Assembly: GCF_051014445.1 (NCBI RefSeq)
Contig: NC_135144.1
Location: 9,238,001-9,302,000 of the forward strand
Reading direction: 5' to 3'
Source of the DNA: Colletes latitarsis
Taxonomy: Eukaryota; Arthropoda; Insecta; Hymenoptera; Colletidae
Length of the DNA stretch: 64,000 nucleotides
Positions within the stretch are counted from its first letter, which is position 1. The number at the start of each line of letters is the position of its first letter. The notes under the pieces are model-generated. The model had not been told where the DNA came from. It worked only from the letters and a program-made list of their open reading frames with translations, and ran no database searches. Below are positions 10,713 to 23,191 of this stretch, piece after piece. A program made the position numbers and the translations under genes.

Positions 10713-12543
10713 TAGTCCGGACCAAAATATAGCGAGGTCGTAAACTAAACTCTTGAGGGTTGGAACCGACTACTGCTGCAACACTTCGGGCCGTACATGA
10801 CATCTTGCTTGAGGGTGCCTTTCTGAATGTTTTTCTGTGTCCGTAACTGCACTATCTTTTTTCATTTTCTGCATGCATATACAGGATGTTCACCCACCCC
10901 TGGCAAAAATTTTAATGGGAGATTCTAGAGGCCAAAATAAGACGAAAATCAAGAATACCAACTTGTTGATGGTGGATTCGTTAAGAAGTTATTAACGTTT
11001 AAAGTTCCGCCAGTACTGAATTTTTTTCTAGAAAGTGGGTAGGATTTCGGGGGTAGGTCTATTCATAAAAAATTATTGTAATTGACCCCCGTAACCGAAA
11101 ATAATTTTTCTAGGACGATTTGAAATTTTTTTTTGTCGCCGAAAAATTTAGGCACTACCCCCTGTCGATTTCTCTTAAAAATTAGATTTTAAGTTTTAGT
11201 AATTTTATTTGACGTCCTACAGAAAAGTTGTCTAATACTTTTTTGTAGGTACTCATAAGCTCTACTTCAGAAAAAAGTTTCATTGAAATATATTCATAAT
11301 TGTAGGAGTTATGGCTGTTTGAAAATTGGACCATTTTTATGGGGTTTTTCTCATTTTAGGGGGTCAAGAAACAACTTTTCGTACATTTTTAGAGTTTCTA
11401 CATATTCTACACTAAAATACGCGTAGTTTACTTTTTTAAACATTAAAATCGTTCAATCTGTTCAAAAGTTATGACGTTTTAAAGATTCGCATGAAAATTC
11501 GGGCAGACATTTCTGGCCAGAAATTATATTTTCGGTAAGGAATTTTTTTCTCGAAACTGAGTACGATTTCGGGGGTATGTCTGTTGACCAAAAATGATTA
11601 TAATTGACCCCCGTAACCGAAAATAATTTTTCTAGGACGATTTGAAATTTTTTTTTGTCGCCGATAAATTTAGGCACCTACCCCCTGTCGATTTCTCTTA
11701 AAAATTAGATTTTAATTTTTAGTAATTTTATTTGACGTCCTACAGAAAAGTTGTCTAATACTTTTTTGTAGGTACCCATAAGCTCTACTTCAGAAAAAAG
11801 TTTCATTGAAATATATTCATAATTGTAGGAGTTATGGCTGTTTGAAAATTGAACCATTTTTATGGGGTTTTTCTCATTTTGCGTGGTCAAGGACCAACTT
11901 TTCGAATATTTTTGCGATTTGTACATATTCTCCACCAAAATACGCATAGTTTGCTTTTTTAAACATTAAAATCGTCCAATCTGTTCAAAAGTTATGACGT
12001 TTTAAAGATTCGCATGAAAATTCGGGCAGACATTTCTGGCCAGAAATTATATTTTCGGTAAGGAATTTTTTTCTCGAAACTGAGTAGGATTTCGGGGGTA
12101 TGTCTGTTGACCAAAAATGATTATAATTGATCCCCGTAACCGAAAATAATTTTTCCAGAACGATTTGAAATTTTTTAATGTAATTGTTAATAACTTTTTA
12201 ACGAAGCCTCTATCAACAAATTGGTATTCTTGATTTTCGTCTTATTTTGACCTCTAGAATTTCCCATTAAAATTTTTCTCAGGGTTGGCCGAACACCCTG
12301 TATTATAAGCAGGTAAATTGAGATATTGAAGACTTGAGTAAGACCTTTACCTGTTACGATACCTCTAAAAATGACTTTCTAAAACTGGCGACACTAGATA
12401 AAATATTTTTTGTACGGCTCTGAGTATGGTCTAAGGCCCTTAGCTGCTCGTATTTCTGTCAATTCATTTGTTTCGGGAGCTGAAACGTGTAAACTTTGAC
12501 ACCCACTCGAGTTTACGACCTCGCTATATTGTGGCCCGGACTA
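10713..12543. mobile_element. R-family inverted-repeat element, copy R1, carrying a nested CAGGG element
   Basis: The R family is a ~390-410-base non-autonomous element with inverted ends of about 33 bases starting TAGTCCGGNCCACGATATA. R1 is flanked by TA (10711-10712 and 12544-12545). Its two halves (10713-10881 and 12303-12543) align along their length with the uninterrupted copy R2 at 58295-58681. CAGGG copy C sits between the halves. R1 is itself inserted in a sequence whose empty form survives near 26726-26800. Confidence 0.85.
10882..12300. mobile_element. CAGGG-family element, copy C, nested in R1
   Basis: It starts CAGGATGTTC and ends with the complementary CACCCTG. Interior: short unit, long module, short unit, long module, short unit. 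The two long modules (about 11200-11530 and 11710-12060) are near-identical, indicating internal duplication. Insertion duplicated TA: joining the R1 halves over a single TA reproduces the unoccupied R2 sequence gcatatattataagcagg exactly. Confidence 0.9.
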
Positions 12544-12729
12544 TACGAGCTACGGTGTCGACGACGATTCGTATACAAGACAATGCATTTTTCTTATTAA
12601 GGTTAAGGCAGATGGCGTTTAAGTTGAGATAGTCTAGTTCAGTCTAGATAATAAAGGACATTATGAGATTATGATAAAACTAAAAACTTGGTCAATCATT
12701 ATTTATAACCTTAAAATTTCTCATTCGCT

Positions 12730-12866
12730 TTCACTCGCTGTCCTTTTCTTCGATTGTCAACTATGGCCGCCCACAAAAAAAAGCGACTCGGAGGCTCAGC
12801 GATACGCTGGTGTCCAATTTCGCCTCCGCTAACGAAAGATGAACCGGCCAACCTTGAGGAATCATT
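12730..12866 (+). repeat. X-family repeat fragment (X1)
   Basis: This matches the start of the X repeat seen at 39304-39650 (minus) and 62555-62930 (plus): tgtccttttcttcgattgtc, then gactcggaggctcag, then gctggtgtccaatttcgcct. It is truncated after about 135 bases. X has no recognised coding capacity. Confidence 0.65.
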
Positions 12867-13130
12867 ATTCTTACAGCTATTTATGTCCCGCAACTGTTTT
12901 TCGCGATTTACTCCAAGGATCGGTTTTATTTGATCGCTGGATGATTAACTCTCGATCGATTTATAAAGATGATGCTGAAAAACATTTAATTTACTTCTTG
13001 TTAACTGTGCATGAAAGAATGTGAAACTGGTTCTGTACAATACATAGAAGATATTGCAGTTAAGAAGAGAGCAAAAAAAGTTGAAAAACCTTGGTCTGAT
13101 AGATGCATCTTGGAATCTATACTAAAAAAA

Positions 13131-13467
13131 TTTAGGAATGATTTGGAAAAAATATAAGGCAGACATATATTGTAAATATATCTGTATTTATTATGTAATA
13201 ATGACAAAAGAAGTGAATATTGCTTAACATAAAAAAAATAAAGTTACTATAATATAGTGCAGAAAACATCTCGCAGCTAAAATCGTACACATTAAGAATA
13301 TTGTATTATTTTAAATTAAATTAAAAATTAGAACTTTGTAGTAACTGTTAGTGACTTTATTTTTGTTATGTTAAGCAATATTCATTTCTTTTGTCATTAT
13401 TACACAATGAATACAGGTATATTTACAATATATGTCTGCCTTATTTTTTTTCCAAATCATTCCTAAA
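13131..13467. repeat. long inverted repeat (hairpin), ~120-base arms
   Basis: The left arm (13131-13252) and right arm (13350-13467) are reverse complements with only a few mismatches, separated by about 97 A+T-rich bases. Marker segments are ggcagacatatattgtaaat on the left and its complement atttacaatatatgtctgcc on the right. No target duplication, tandem structure or gene is evident. It could be a palindromic transposon relic or a source of hairpin RNA. Confidence 0.85.
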
Positions 13468-14705
13468 CTTCTTTTTTCGAATGCAACATATTTTCATATG
13501 TGGTGTACGATTTTGGCTGTGACTCACTGTAGAGTCTAGCTAAAATCTCTCGTCTCGATTTTCGGTGGGAATCGATATCGACCAGCGAGCGAAAGTGTAT
13601 TTTCGAAAGTCGATTACAAAGAAACGCCTTGGACAAGAAATTTCGCGAACTTTTACGGCGTTTACGCAACATCTTGGAAAGTTTGAGAGACGCGACGCGT
13701 GGTCCACCGTCATGAGTACGCAACGAAAGTTATCGATTTCGAAACAGACCGATCCGACTGGTTTTCGTCTCGTTTCGGTGAGTTCGTGATGCTTCTCGTC
13801 CGTGAATATAGAATAACATTTGCAAGAAAAACAGAGAAACATTTAGCGTTGAATTTTTATTCAACGAGAGAAAATGAAATTAAAATTTAAAATTAATTCG
13901 AACTTTAATGGTGTAATTAATTTCTTTTTACGTTTCAAGATAGATTTTTAGGAGAAATTGTTGCAACGAAGTCCTTTTTTTAGACTCTTGAAGCATAGAA
14001 AGTTATCGATTTAATATCAAATTGATTTAAGTTGTTCCAATTTCACGAATTCTTGTTATTAAGTGATGGCGCTATGTGGCGCTATAATAGGTTAAGTTTT
14101 TCCGTTTTCCTTGGTGTGTGCTTCTTTTCCTTATTAATAAAGGTTACTGTTCTACTGAGTTATAAATTTGATTTCTGTACGAAATTAAGTTTAATTACTA
14201 AACAATCGATAAATATGAATGAGCGAAATGCTAACTTCAGCCTTCGATATCAGTCATCGAAGTAGAAATCAAATTAATGGAAACGATCGGTTTACTGTAC
14301 GAAACGCTTACGTGATTGGTTGCAAATTGACAAAAAGGAACACGAGACTAAGTGGACGATCACTAATAAAAAATATTGTCTTGGTTGACCTAATTTGCAA
14401 TCATATAGAAACTTCAAATACATTGTAATTTGCATACTTGGTATCAGTCGGGAAATCTAGAGGCTTTTTCTAAGATTTTTTAAACAAATTCGAAACTAGG
14501 AAAATCATGACTTAAACTATTCCTAATATCGTATGGACTTTTGTCGACTACTATCGATTTGACGGATGATATAGTCTTTAATCGTTTCCAATATAAGCAA
14601 TAATTTTTCGCAATTGCAATAATCGATTCAATTCTGTTTGTCTAAAAGATTAAAAATCATTCGAAAAGTTTTGATTACTATTCTTATAAGTAAAAATTGC
14701 ATATA
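13468..14705. other. unassigned sequence
   Basis: Overlapping open frames on both strands at 13463-13890 mirror each other and carry no motif. The rest is A+T-rich with nothing recognisable. Confidence 0.35.
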
Positions 14706-15734
14706 CAGGATGTTTGGCCACCTCTGGGAAAAATTTTAATGAGATTCTAGAGGCCAAAATAAGATGAAAATCAAGAATATCAATTTGTTGATTGAGGCTT
14801 TGTTAAAAAGTTATTAACAAAATTAAATTTGAAAAATTTGAAATCATACTAAAAAAATTATTTTTGGTTGCAGGGGTCAATTATAACCATTTTTGGTCAA
14901 TAGACATACCCTTGAAATCCTAACCATTTTCGAGAAAAAAATTGTTTACCGAAAATATAATTTCTGGCCAGAAATGTCCCTCGACAATTTCACGCGTATC
15001 TTTAAAACGTCATAACTTCTGAACGGATTGGACGATTTTAATGTTTAAAAAAGCAAACGACGCGTATTTTAGTGTAGAATACGTAGAAATTCTAAAAATA
15101 TTCGAAAAATTGTTCCTTGACCCCGTAAAGTTACACAAACCCCATAAAAATGGTCCAATATTCAAAACGACCATAACTCCTATAATAGTGAGTGTATTTT
15201 ATTGAAACGTTTTTCTGAAGCAGAGCTCATGGGTACCTACAAAAAAGTATTAGACAACTTTTCTGTAGGACATCAAGCAAAATTATTAAAAATCAAAAAC
15301 GAATTTTTAAGAAAAATCGACAGGGGGTAGGTGTGAAATTTTTCGACAAAATTAAAATATTTCAAATCGTTCTAAAAAAATTATTTCTGATTTCAGAGAC
15401 CAATTATAATCATTTTCGGTCAATAGACATACCCTTGAAATCCTAACCATTTTCGAGAAAAAAATTCCTTACTGAAAATATAATTTCTGGCTAGAAATGG
15501 TACCCCGAAATTTCATGCGTATGTTTAAAAAATCATAACTTCTGGACGGATTGAAGAATTTTAACGATTCAAAATGCAAACAATGAAAGAATTTCATTAT
15601 TGAAAGAAGAACTTTAAACGTTAATAACTTTTTAACGGAGCCTCAATCAACAAACTGGTATTCTTGACTTTCGTCTTATTTTGGTCTCTAAAATCGTGCA
15701 TTAAAATTTTTCCTAGAGGTGCTCGAATACCTTG
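14706..15734. mobile_element. CAGGG-family element, copy D
   Basis: Both ends are present (CAGGATGTTTGGCC; right end decayed to ACCTTG) with TATA on each side. Interior: short unit, long module, short unit, partial long module. The internal modules run opposite to those of copies B and C. It is non-coding. Confidence 0.85.
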
Positions 15735-16924
15735 TATAATAAAAAGTATCGCCTAAGTGCGAGGGTACCTTTTGCACCCCAGCTAGGATCGACCCTGAAC
15801 CGACGTTTTACCGCTTTCGTGTTCGAAATGGCCAGGTTCGTTGAAATATCCTGTATTCGCGGGATGCGTGCAGGATCGTACATGCGCGTATCTAAATAGA
15901 TACAGGCACAAATACGTGGAATTGCACGACATGGAATCGACTGTGGACTTTTACTTTTATGATTCAAGCGTGGGCAATGCTCGCCTTGCTGCCCACAACA
16001 TGTCGGCCCACTCGATCGCTGACTTTTAAGGATCTCTCGCGTTGACCACTAACGCCGAAAAAGAGAATGACCTTTGTGAATCCATAAAAACTACCAAGAG
16101 ACGGGGAAAGACGGTTTCCTATTCTCGAAACTCTATCGAATTATGTATGAGAATACCTACGCAAAACCCAACTATAATTCGATTGTTTTCTAAATTGCGC
16201 TTCTCGTTTTTAATATTCGTCACTTTTCTTGGAAAACACCGGTTTGTTTTTACGACAAAACTCTTGTATTTACAGTAACAATAAAAATATTTTTTCACGT
16301 GTAATTATTTATACAGGAAAGAAACTTTAAAGCTAATAGTAAATAAAAATATTTTTGTAAATGAATTTTGTTGCACGTCAAATAATAAAAAAAAAAACCG
16401 TATAGATTTAACGACAAAAATGAAACAGTTTATTAAAGACTTTGCTAGTGGTCACGTCTAAAAGGCCACTGTTACAAATTGATGCTTGCCTTGAGAAATT
16501 GGTTTTAAAGAATAGGTTGTGGGCACTAATTGCTCACTCTGTCGGCTGCATGAAAGAGCCACTTTCCACATAACGTACGATTAATAATTACATATATTTA
16601 ATGACTGAACGTATATATTTTATACGCAACAAAAAAATGTGCATTACATTGATACAGCGTTAAACGATGACTTACTGTATTCCAAGCACAAACGTAATTA
16701 CTAAGAAGAGTAATGCATTACTCGTAATAATGGTAGCTGTAATTCTTTTCACCTGGACTACCATCTTTCTCCGGGTCAATGAAGTGTGTTTCCTCTTTGC
16801 TAATCTTTTCTTAAGGCTGATTGAAAGACACCTTTGTAAAGCAACATGATCTCTAAGGAGGAGCTAATTTCCAAAATGCACCACTCCTTAAAGATGCAGT
16901 TTATCGAATAAAGCAAACCCTAGA
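15735..16924. other. unassigned sequence
   Basis: No gene recognised. Open frames at 15713-15967 (minus) and 15841-16029 (plus) overlap antiparallel without a motif. Confidence 0.35.
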
Positions 16925-17347
16925 TAACTTCAAGAAACAAAGGACCAAAGTCTCTGTTGAGCCGTTCATAATCTCGCGGTCAAAGTGGCGACACCTATAA
17001 TAAGGTTGAAGATTGTGTGGGGATTCCCGTGGCTTTTGTTCGAGCCGCATGGTTGGTATTACTGCAATTGATTTATGTTAAACTATGTAATATCTAATGA
17101 ATAATTAAAGTGGTTGTGTTTAATATCTAAATATTGTCTATATGTATATATTTATTTAACCAGTTCCTATGCAAGGGAACCTGATATTTTTCAACAATCT
17201 CGCAGTTATAAAAGCATGGTTAAAGACAGCGAATGAAGAATAAATAAGAATAATACAATGTGAAACTTATTTATTTTCTACTTTTTGTTAATGGAACCTT
17301 TACTAATATATTTGTGAGATTTTTCTGATTAAAATAAGACCAAACAC
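16925..17347. repeat. W repeat, copy W1, interrupted by a solo LTR
   Basis: The flanks of the solo LTR at 16955-17196 align with an uninterrupted copy at 50735-50963 (shared segments gtgaaacttatttatttt and acctttactaatatatttgt). The two flanks are contiguous in the second copy, so W2 is an empty-site paralogue. Confidence 0.75.
16955..17196. mobile_element. solo LTR (copia-like), 242 bases
   Basis: It begins TGTTGAGCC and ends TTTCAACA (TG...CA), bounded by GTCTC and ATCTC, a 5-base duplication with one mismatch. It is closely similar along its length to the solo LTR at 39886-40126 (for example acctataataaggttgaaga and taattaaagtggttgtgttt). Solo LTRs arise by recombination between the two LTRs of a full retrotransposon. 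Confidence 0.85.
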
Positions 17348-18697
17348 GATACAACTTGGATCATATTTGCATATTTAATGACTAACAATGTCTTCCAGAC
17401 TTAAATGCAATACTATTTTTTCAATATTCCATTTCTGTTCTATTATGCATGCTATTCTTTTGTTAATCGGTTGCTTATATAGTATAAACAAATATCTCTT
17501 CATTTTAGTTAAAAAATATTGTATAATGTACATAAAATTACGTTATGTATACCAATTATCAAATCAATTCATTAAGTTTTTCAATTTATTAAGACTTTTT
17601 TCAAACTAATATTTGCGTTTCATATTATAGTTGGTACTTTACAAAATTTTATACATAATATAGTATACGTGCATGAATATAACAGAAATTATTCACACTT
17701 CTATTATTTATGTGAATAATATTACGATATTGACATTAAGAAGAAGAATTAATAATTTACCCATAAAAATATTGATATAAGGTAAGGGAAAGAGAATTGA
17801 ATTACTATTTATTTTGAACAATAAATTATGCAAATCAAGATCAAACATTGTGATTCACAGTAAAAAAATCGTTTCTACCTCTAGTTTTTGCTAGGAATTT
17901 CGTAAGAAAGTGTGTTCGAGTTGCAGCCAGGCGAACGAAGTAAAGTCTCTGAATGCAAAGTGTCAGAAGACACGAGAGTCTATAATGTCTTCCCTATTTC
18001 TGCATTCTTTTCGATACTAATTTATACAATTACATATAGAAAACTGACTTTCGCTTGTTTAAATTCACACAGTGAAGTTTTCGTACCTCGGACAAGTCAC
18101 GTTTCTGCATTTTTACTTTCTTTTCCGTTCCGATGATTGTGTTCCATCTCCGAGCGAGAAGACAGGTTTTTGTTAGCGAATTCTCTCACGGCGCATGGCC
18201 CATTAGCGAAAGAACCATTTGACTGGACTCTCCACCCTCGAGGTTTGCTGGCCGTTGTACGTGCCTCGCGTGGAAATACAAGAGTGGCCAATGCGAATAA
18301 AGATACGCCGCCATTAATGAGTAACTCAACCAACCTACGGAGTAAGTTTCCATGCAAATAAGAGTCCATCCAATCTTGGTTGGTTTACCCTACTTCGAAT
18401 CGATTTGCGAAACGTTCATGGTTATGTCGTTTCGAAGAAGATCTTGGTCATTCTGTTTAAATGTTTTGCCTCGACGTTAGCGAAGCAAATCAGTCTTTCT
18501 GCACGTTTCTCCAGAATTTGTCCGGTTCGTATTAGCATATTTGTTCAGTAAATCCTACCTCAGGCATGACTACCGTCTAATTACCAAGCAATATACAAGA
18601 AAATATCATGCATGCCGAAGAGTGAAAACTTTGCAACAAAAAGATAACACACCATATAAACATAATTTTTTAAATTTGTGGAGCAACATATTACATA
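17348..18697. other. unassigned sequence
   Basis: A+T-rich to about 17900, then more mixed. Complementary open frames at 18097-18369 (minus) and 18137-18361 (plus) cover the same DNA and show no motif. Confidence 0.35.
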
Positions 18698-18976
18698 CAG
18701 GGTGTTCGGCCATCCCTGGGAAAAATTTTAGTGGAAGATTCTAGAGGCCAAAATAAGACGAAAATCGAGAATACCAATTTGTTGATTGAGCCTTCGTTAA
18801 AAAGTTATTAACGTTTAAAGTTCCACCTGTAGAACGGCGCGTGTAGAACGGAACTTTAAATGTTAATAATTTTTTAACGAAGCCTCCATCAACAAATTGG
18901 TATTCTTGATTTTCGTCTTATTTTGGTCTCTAGAATCTGTCATTAAAATTTTTCCCAGGGGTGATCGAACACCCTG
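18698..18976. mobile_element. CAGGG-family element, copy E (ends only)
   Basis: A 279-base near-palindrome with CAGGGTGTTCGGCC and its complement at the ends and TA on each side. The centre is shorter than in copy A (gtagaacggcgcgtgtagaa) and is shared with copy M, so two minimal subtypes exist. Confidence 0.85.
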
Positions 18977-19099
18977 TATACTGCTTTCAAAATTTGTAGT
19001 ACTTGATAGAAATAACACAATATGTTAGTAGTTATTTACAATATAAAAGAATTTATCTTGCAGCATCGAAAAACAATTGTGGTTAGTGCAGCAAAAAGA

Positions 19100-20033
19100 C
19101 ATTATTCTTAAAATACTTAACATATACAAAAATATAGTATTTTAATGTTCTATGACTTTACTTTTATTTTACATAACTTGTATTAAACGTTTTATTAGAG
19201 ATTTAAATCATTTCTTAACCAACGAATGATTCTCCAATTTTGCTGAATGCAACTTTTTAATTCTTCAATTATAAAACCGTATTTCTTTGAAACATACAGA
19301 TTGTATTAGTTATATCTAACAATTTTCTATAATACTTAAGTCGACTGATTTTGTTAGCGATTCTAAAATTTTGATATTTTGTTGTTTGAATAATAAAAGA
19401 ATAATATCATACATTATTCTTAAAACACTTAATATATACAAACATATAGTATTTTAATGTTCTATGACTTTACTTTTATTTCACAGAACTTGAATTATAC
19501 GTTTTATTAGAGATTTAAATCATTTCTTAACCAACGAATGATTCTCCAATTTTGCTGAATGCAACTTTTTAATTCTTCAATTATAAAACCGTACTTCTTT
19601 GAAACATACAGATTGTATCAGTTGTGTCTAACAATTTTGTATAATACTTAAGTCGACTGATTTTGTTGGCGATTCTAAAATTTTGATATTTTGTTCTTTG
19701 AATAATAAAAGAATAGTATCATATATTATTCTTAAAACACTTAATATATACAAACATATAGTATTTTAATGTTCTGTGACTTTACTTTTATTTTACATAA
19801 CTTGAATTATACATTTCATTAGAGATTTAATCATTTCTTAACCAACGAATGATTCTCCAATTTTGCTGAATGCAACTTTTTAATTCTTCAATTATGAAAC
19901 CGTTTTCCTTTGAAATATACAGATTGTATTAGTTGTGTCTAACAATTTTCTATAATACTTAAATCGACTGATTTTGTTGGCGATTTTAAAATTTTGATAT
20001 TTTGTTCTTTGAATAATAAAAGAATAACATCAC
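19100..20033. repeat. tandem repeat: three units of ~312 bases
   Basis: Units start near 19100, 19412 and 19724. Each carries attattcttaaaa, then ccaacgaatgattctccaat, then cgactgattttgtt. The units look over 90% identical by eye, are A+T-rich and have no reading frame. It could be a local satellite-like expansion. Confidence 0.9.
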
Positions 20034-21648
20034 TTTTTATTTATAAAAATCTAGGAAGCCCTTTATTTTTCTATTAACAATCAACTCGAAAGAATTTGTT
20101 ACGTATGAAAAAATTTGCTCTCCACATAACGTGTCAATAATAATAGTATGCTAATGAGGAAAACAAATAACAGCCATACATTTTAATTACAATCGGGCAA
20201 AGAATTGTATGTACTATTGCATGCAAAAAACAAGACATAGTTCTTTAAAAATGTTAACTGGAATTACCGTTGACCAATTTGTAAGGAACACGCAAATTAG
20301 AAATCGAAAATATATTAAACAGAATGTTCGATATTTTCTACAATTGCAGTGAGATGGAAGTGGAAAAAAAAAGAAAGTTAGGATTTTATTATACATGTCA
20401 CGAAGATTTCGTCAGGAAACGCAGAAAAATCCGTAAATGCCGTCAGAATTACCAACGACCAATTTGCATGGAGCACGCAAACTCATTTATAAGAAACTGC
20501 CCCTCAGTAAAGATAAATAAACGCTTCTACTTAACGGTTTTGTTTTCTATATTTTTTTAAAATAAAAGTTTCCCCATAAATACTTAGTTTCAAAACAGAA
20601 ATCAACGTAGAATTGTCTGAAGAATGAAGAACCAGTGCGATTTTATATTTGTTTTTTTTTTAAAGCATCAAAAAAAAATTTCTTTCCATTTAATTAATAA
20701 AAATAAATAAAGATAGTAAACGACAGTTGAACAAGGTTATTAATAGTAACTGCTTATTATATCAATAAATGCAAATGTAACAAGACTTTCTTCCATATAC
20801 AGTGAGGTATATTGTTGGTCGGTAATGACGACACGTAGTGGTCGGTAATGACGACACGTAGTGGTCGATAAATGACACAAGCCGGTCGATAACCTTTTAT
20901 AAATAGTAAAATAAATTCGGAACTAATTCAATTATAAAACTAGAGATTTCAATAAGTACAAGATTATGTAAATATGTAAGTATTATGTACTTAACTTAGA
21001 TATCATTGTATAGTATTAAAATGTAATTAATAGGGGCACGTATAGCACATGTACACTTCAGTCGTTTGAGGTGTTGTGTATCACGATGAGTGTCTCCGTT
21101 ACGTAACGGGGTACTTGGACAAACGCGCGAGGAAATCCTGAGACCGATTACGTAAGCAACGAAAACGATGGCCCGACTTGGCCATATTAGGCAGCCGTTT
21201 CGCCCAGTATCATTTTAACGTGCAGTCCCGTTACTTTGCAAGCACTGTATAACCGAATAACGCAGAACAAGTTTCACGAAACGCAAAACGTCCTCGTATT
21301 GTCAAGTTCAGCAAAAATATTATCATATTTTACATGTTTCCGACATCGTAGAACCGTTCGGCTGCATCAGATTGAATTTCAATATGGCGAGACTTTCTGG
21401 TATACCCTCGACGCTTAGAGTATTCAAAATACATTGAGCGTTCAGGCTCGGTTGATATTCCAGATTAGCTGGGTGCTTGGTTATTCCAGACACTTTCCAC
21501 AATTCAGCAGATTCAGAAACATTCAATAATGGAAATTGAAATAATGCAGACCGGAAGTTTCTACGTATGAATGCAAAAATATATCAATTATTTAGACATC
21601 CAATTGTTGATATGTAAAAGAAATATGAATATCTGTATAGATGTATAT
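20034..21648. other. unassigned, with small repeats
   Basis: No gene recognised. A ~60-base segment occurs twice (about 20255-20305 and 20435-20490, sharing gaattaccnnngaccaattt and acacgcaaat/ctc). A 78-codon plus-strand frame (20324-20560) spans the second copy; I see no known domain. Confidence 0.35.
20817..20894. repeat. minisatellite, 23-base unit
   Basis: Two exact copies of a 23-base unit (core cggtaatgacgacacgta) are followed by two degenerate partial copies beginning ggtcgataa. Confidence 0.9.
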
Positions 21649-23191
21649 AGGGTGTTCGACCACCCCTGGGAAAAATTTTAATGGGGGATTTTAGAGGCTA
21701 AAATAAGACGAAAATAAAGAATACCAATTTGTTGATGAAGGCTTCGTTAAACAGTTATTACCGTTTAAAGTTCCGACCGTACTGAATTTTTTTCTCGAAA
21801 ATGCGCAAGATTTTGGGGGTACGTCTATTCACCGAAAATTATTGTAATTGACCCCCGCAACAGAAAATAATTTTTCCAGAACGATTTGAAATTTTTTAAT
21901 TTTGTCGAAAAATTTCACAACTTCCCGAATTTTTTTCTAGAAAGTGGATAGGATTTCGGGGGTATGTCTATTCACCAAAAATGATTGCAATTGACCCCCG
22001 CAACCGAAAATAATTTTTTCAGAATTAATTAAAAATTTTTTTTTTCGTCGAAAAATTTAAGCTACCCCTGTCGATTTTTCTTAAAACTTAGTTTTTCATT
22101 TTTGATAATTTTATTTGACGCCCTACAGAAAAGTTGTCTAATACTTTTTTGTAGGTACCCATAAGCTCTACTTAAGAAAAAAGTTTCATTGAAATATATT
22201 CATAATTGTAGGAGTTATGGCTGTTTGAAAATTGGACCATTTTTATGGGGTTTTTCTCATTTTGCGGTGTCAAGGACCAACTTTTCGAATATTTTTGCGA
22301 TTTGTACATATTCTCCACTAAAATACGCGTAGTTTTCTTTTTTAAACATTCAAATCGTCCAATCCGTTCAGAAGTTATGACGTTTTAAAGATTCGCATGA
22401 AAATTTGAGCAGACATTTCTGGCCAGAAATTATATTTTCGGTAAGGAATTTTTTTCTCGAAACTGAGTAGGATTTCGGGTGTATATCTATTGACCAAAAA
22501 TGCTTGCAATTGACCCCTGCAACTAAAAATAATTTTTCCAAAACGATTCGAAAGTCTTTTTTTTCACCCAAAACTTTCAGCACTTTCTCGAATTTTTTTC
22601 TCGAAACTGAGTAGGATTTCGGGTGTATGTCTGTTGACCAAAAATGCTTGCAATTGACCCCAGCAACTAGAAATAATTTTTCCAAAATGATTCGAAAGTC
22701 TTTTTTTTCACCCAAAACTCTCAGCACTTACTCGAATTTTTTTCTCAAAAGTGGGTAGGATTTCGAAAGTATGTCTATTGACCAAAAATGATTGTAATTG
22801 ACCCCCGCAACCGAAAATAATTTTTCCAGAACGATTTGAAATTTTTGAATTTAATTGTTAATGTTGAGATTTTACTGCACAGTATATTATTTTAATTTTA
22901 CATGTTTTATTTATAACAACTAATGAGAAGACAATAGGCGGTACGACACGTGTTACAGTACATTACAGACTGATCGAAAAATCAATATATGTTCCAACAG
23001 GTGGCGATCGATTACCTGACTACTTTATCGACGCAAGTGAGATTTACGATTAAGTTTTGTCTTGTTACTCCTGACAGTTAATAACTGTTTAACAAAGCCT
23101 TCATCAACAAATTGGTATTCTTGATTTTCGTCTTATCTTGGTCCCTAGAACCATCCATTAAAATATTTCTTAGGGGTGGCCGAACACCCTG
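21649..23191. mobile_element. CAGGG-family element, copy F, interrupted by a solo LTR
   Basis: Left end GGGTGTTCGACC (initial CA lost), right end CGAACACCCTG. Interior: two short units, long module, three short units, then a solo LTR (22862-23076) just inside the right inverted end. Two of the short units (about 22450-22590 and 22590-22730) are near-identical, which explains the 119-codon minus-strand frame at 22368-22727. That frame is not a gene. Confidence 0.85.
22862..23076. mobile_element. solo LTR, 215 bases, nested in CAGGG copy F
   Basis: It begins TGTTGAGATTTTACTGCACA and ends TACTCCTGACA. Both sides carry the 5-base duplication GTTAA (22857-22861 and 23077-23081). Removing the LTR and one GTTAA restores the family sequence attgttaataact of the right arm. 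It is a different LTR family from the 16955/39886 pair. Confidence 0.88.

Noticed and set aside
22368..22727. 119-codon minus-strand frame with an internal protein-like repeat
   Set aside because: It runs through two duplicated short units of CAGGG copy F; the same units carry stops in other copies.
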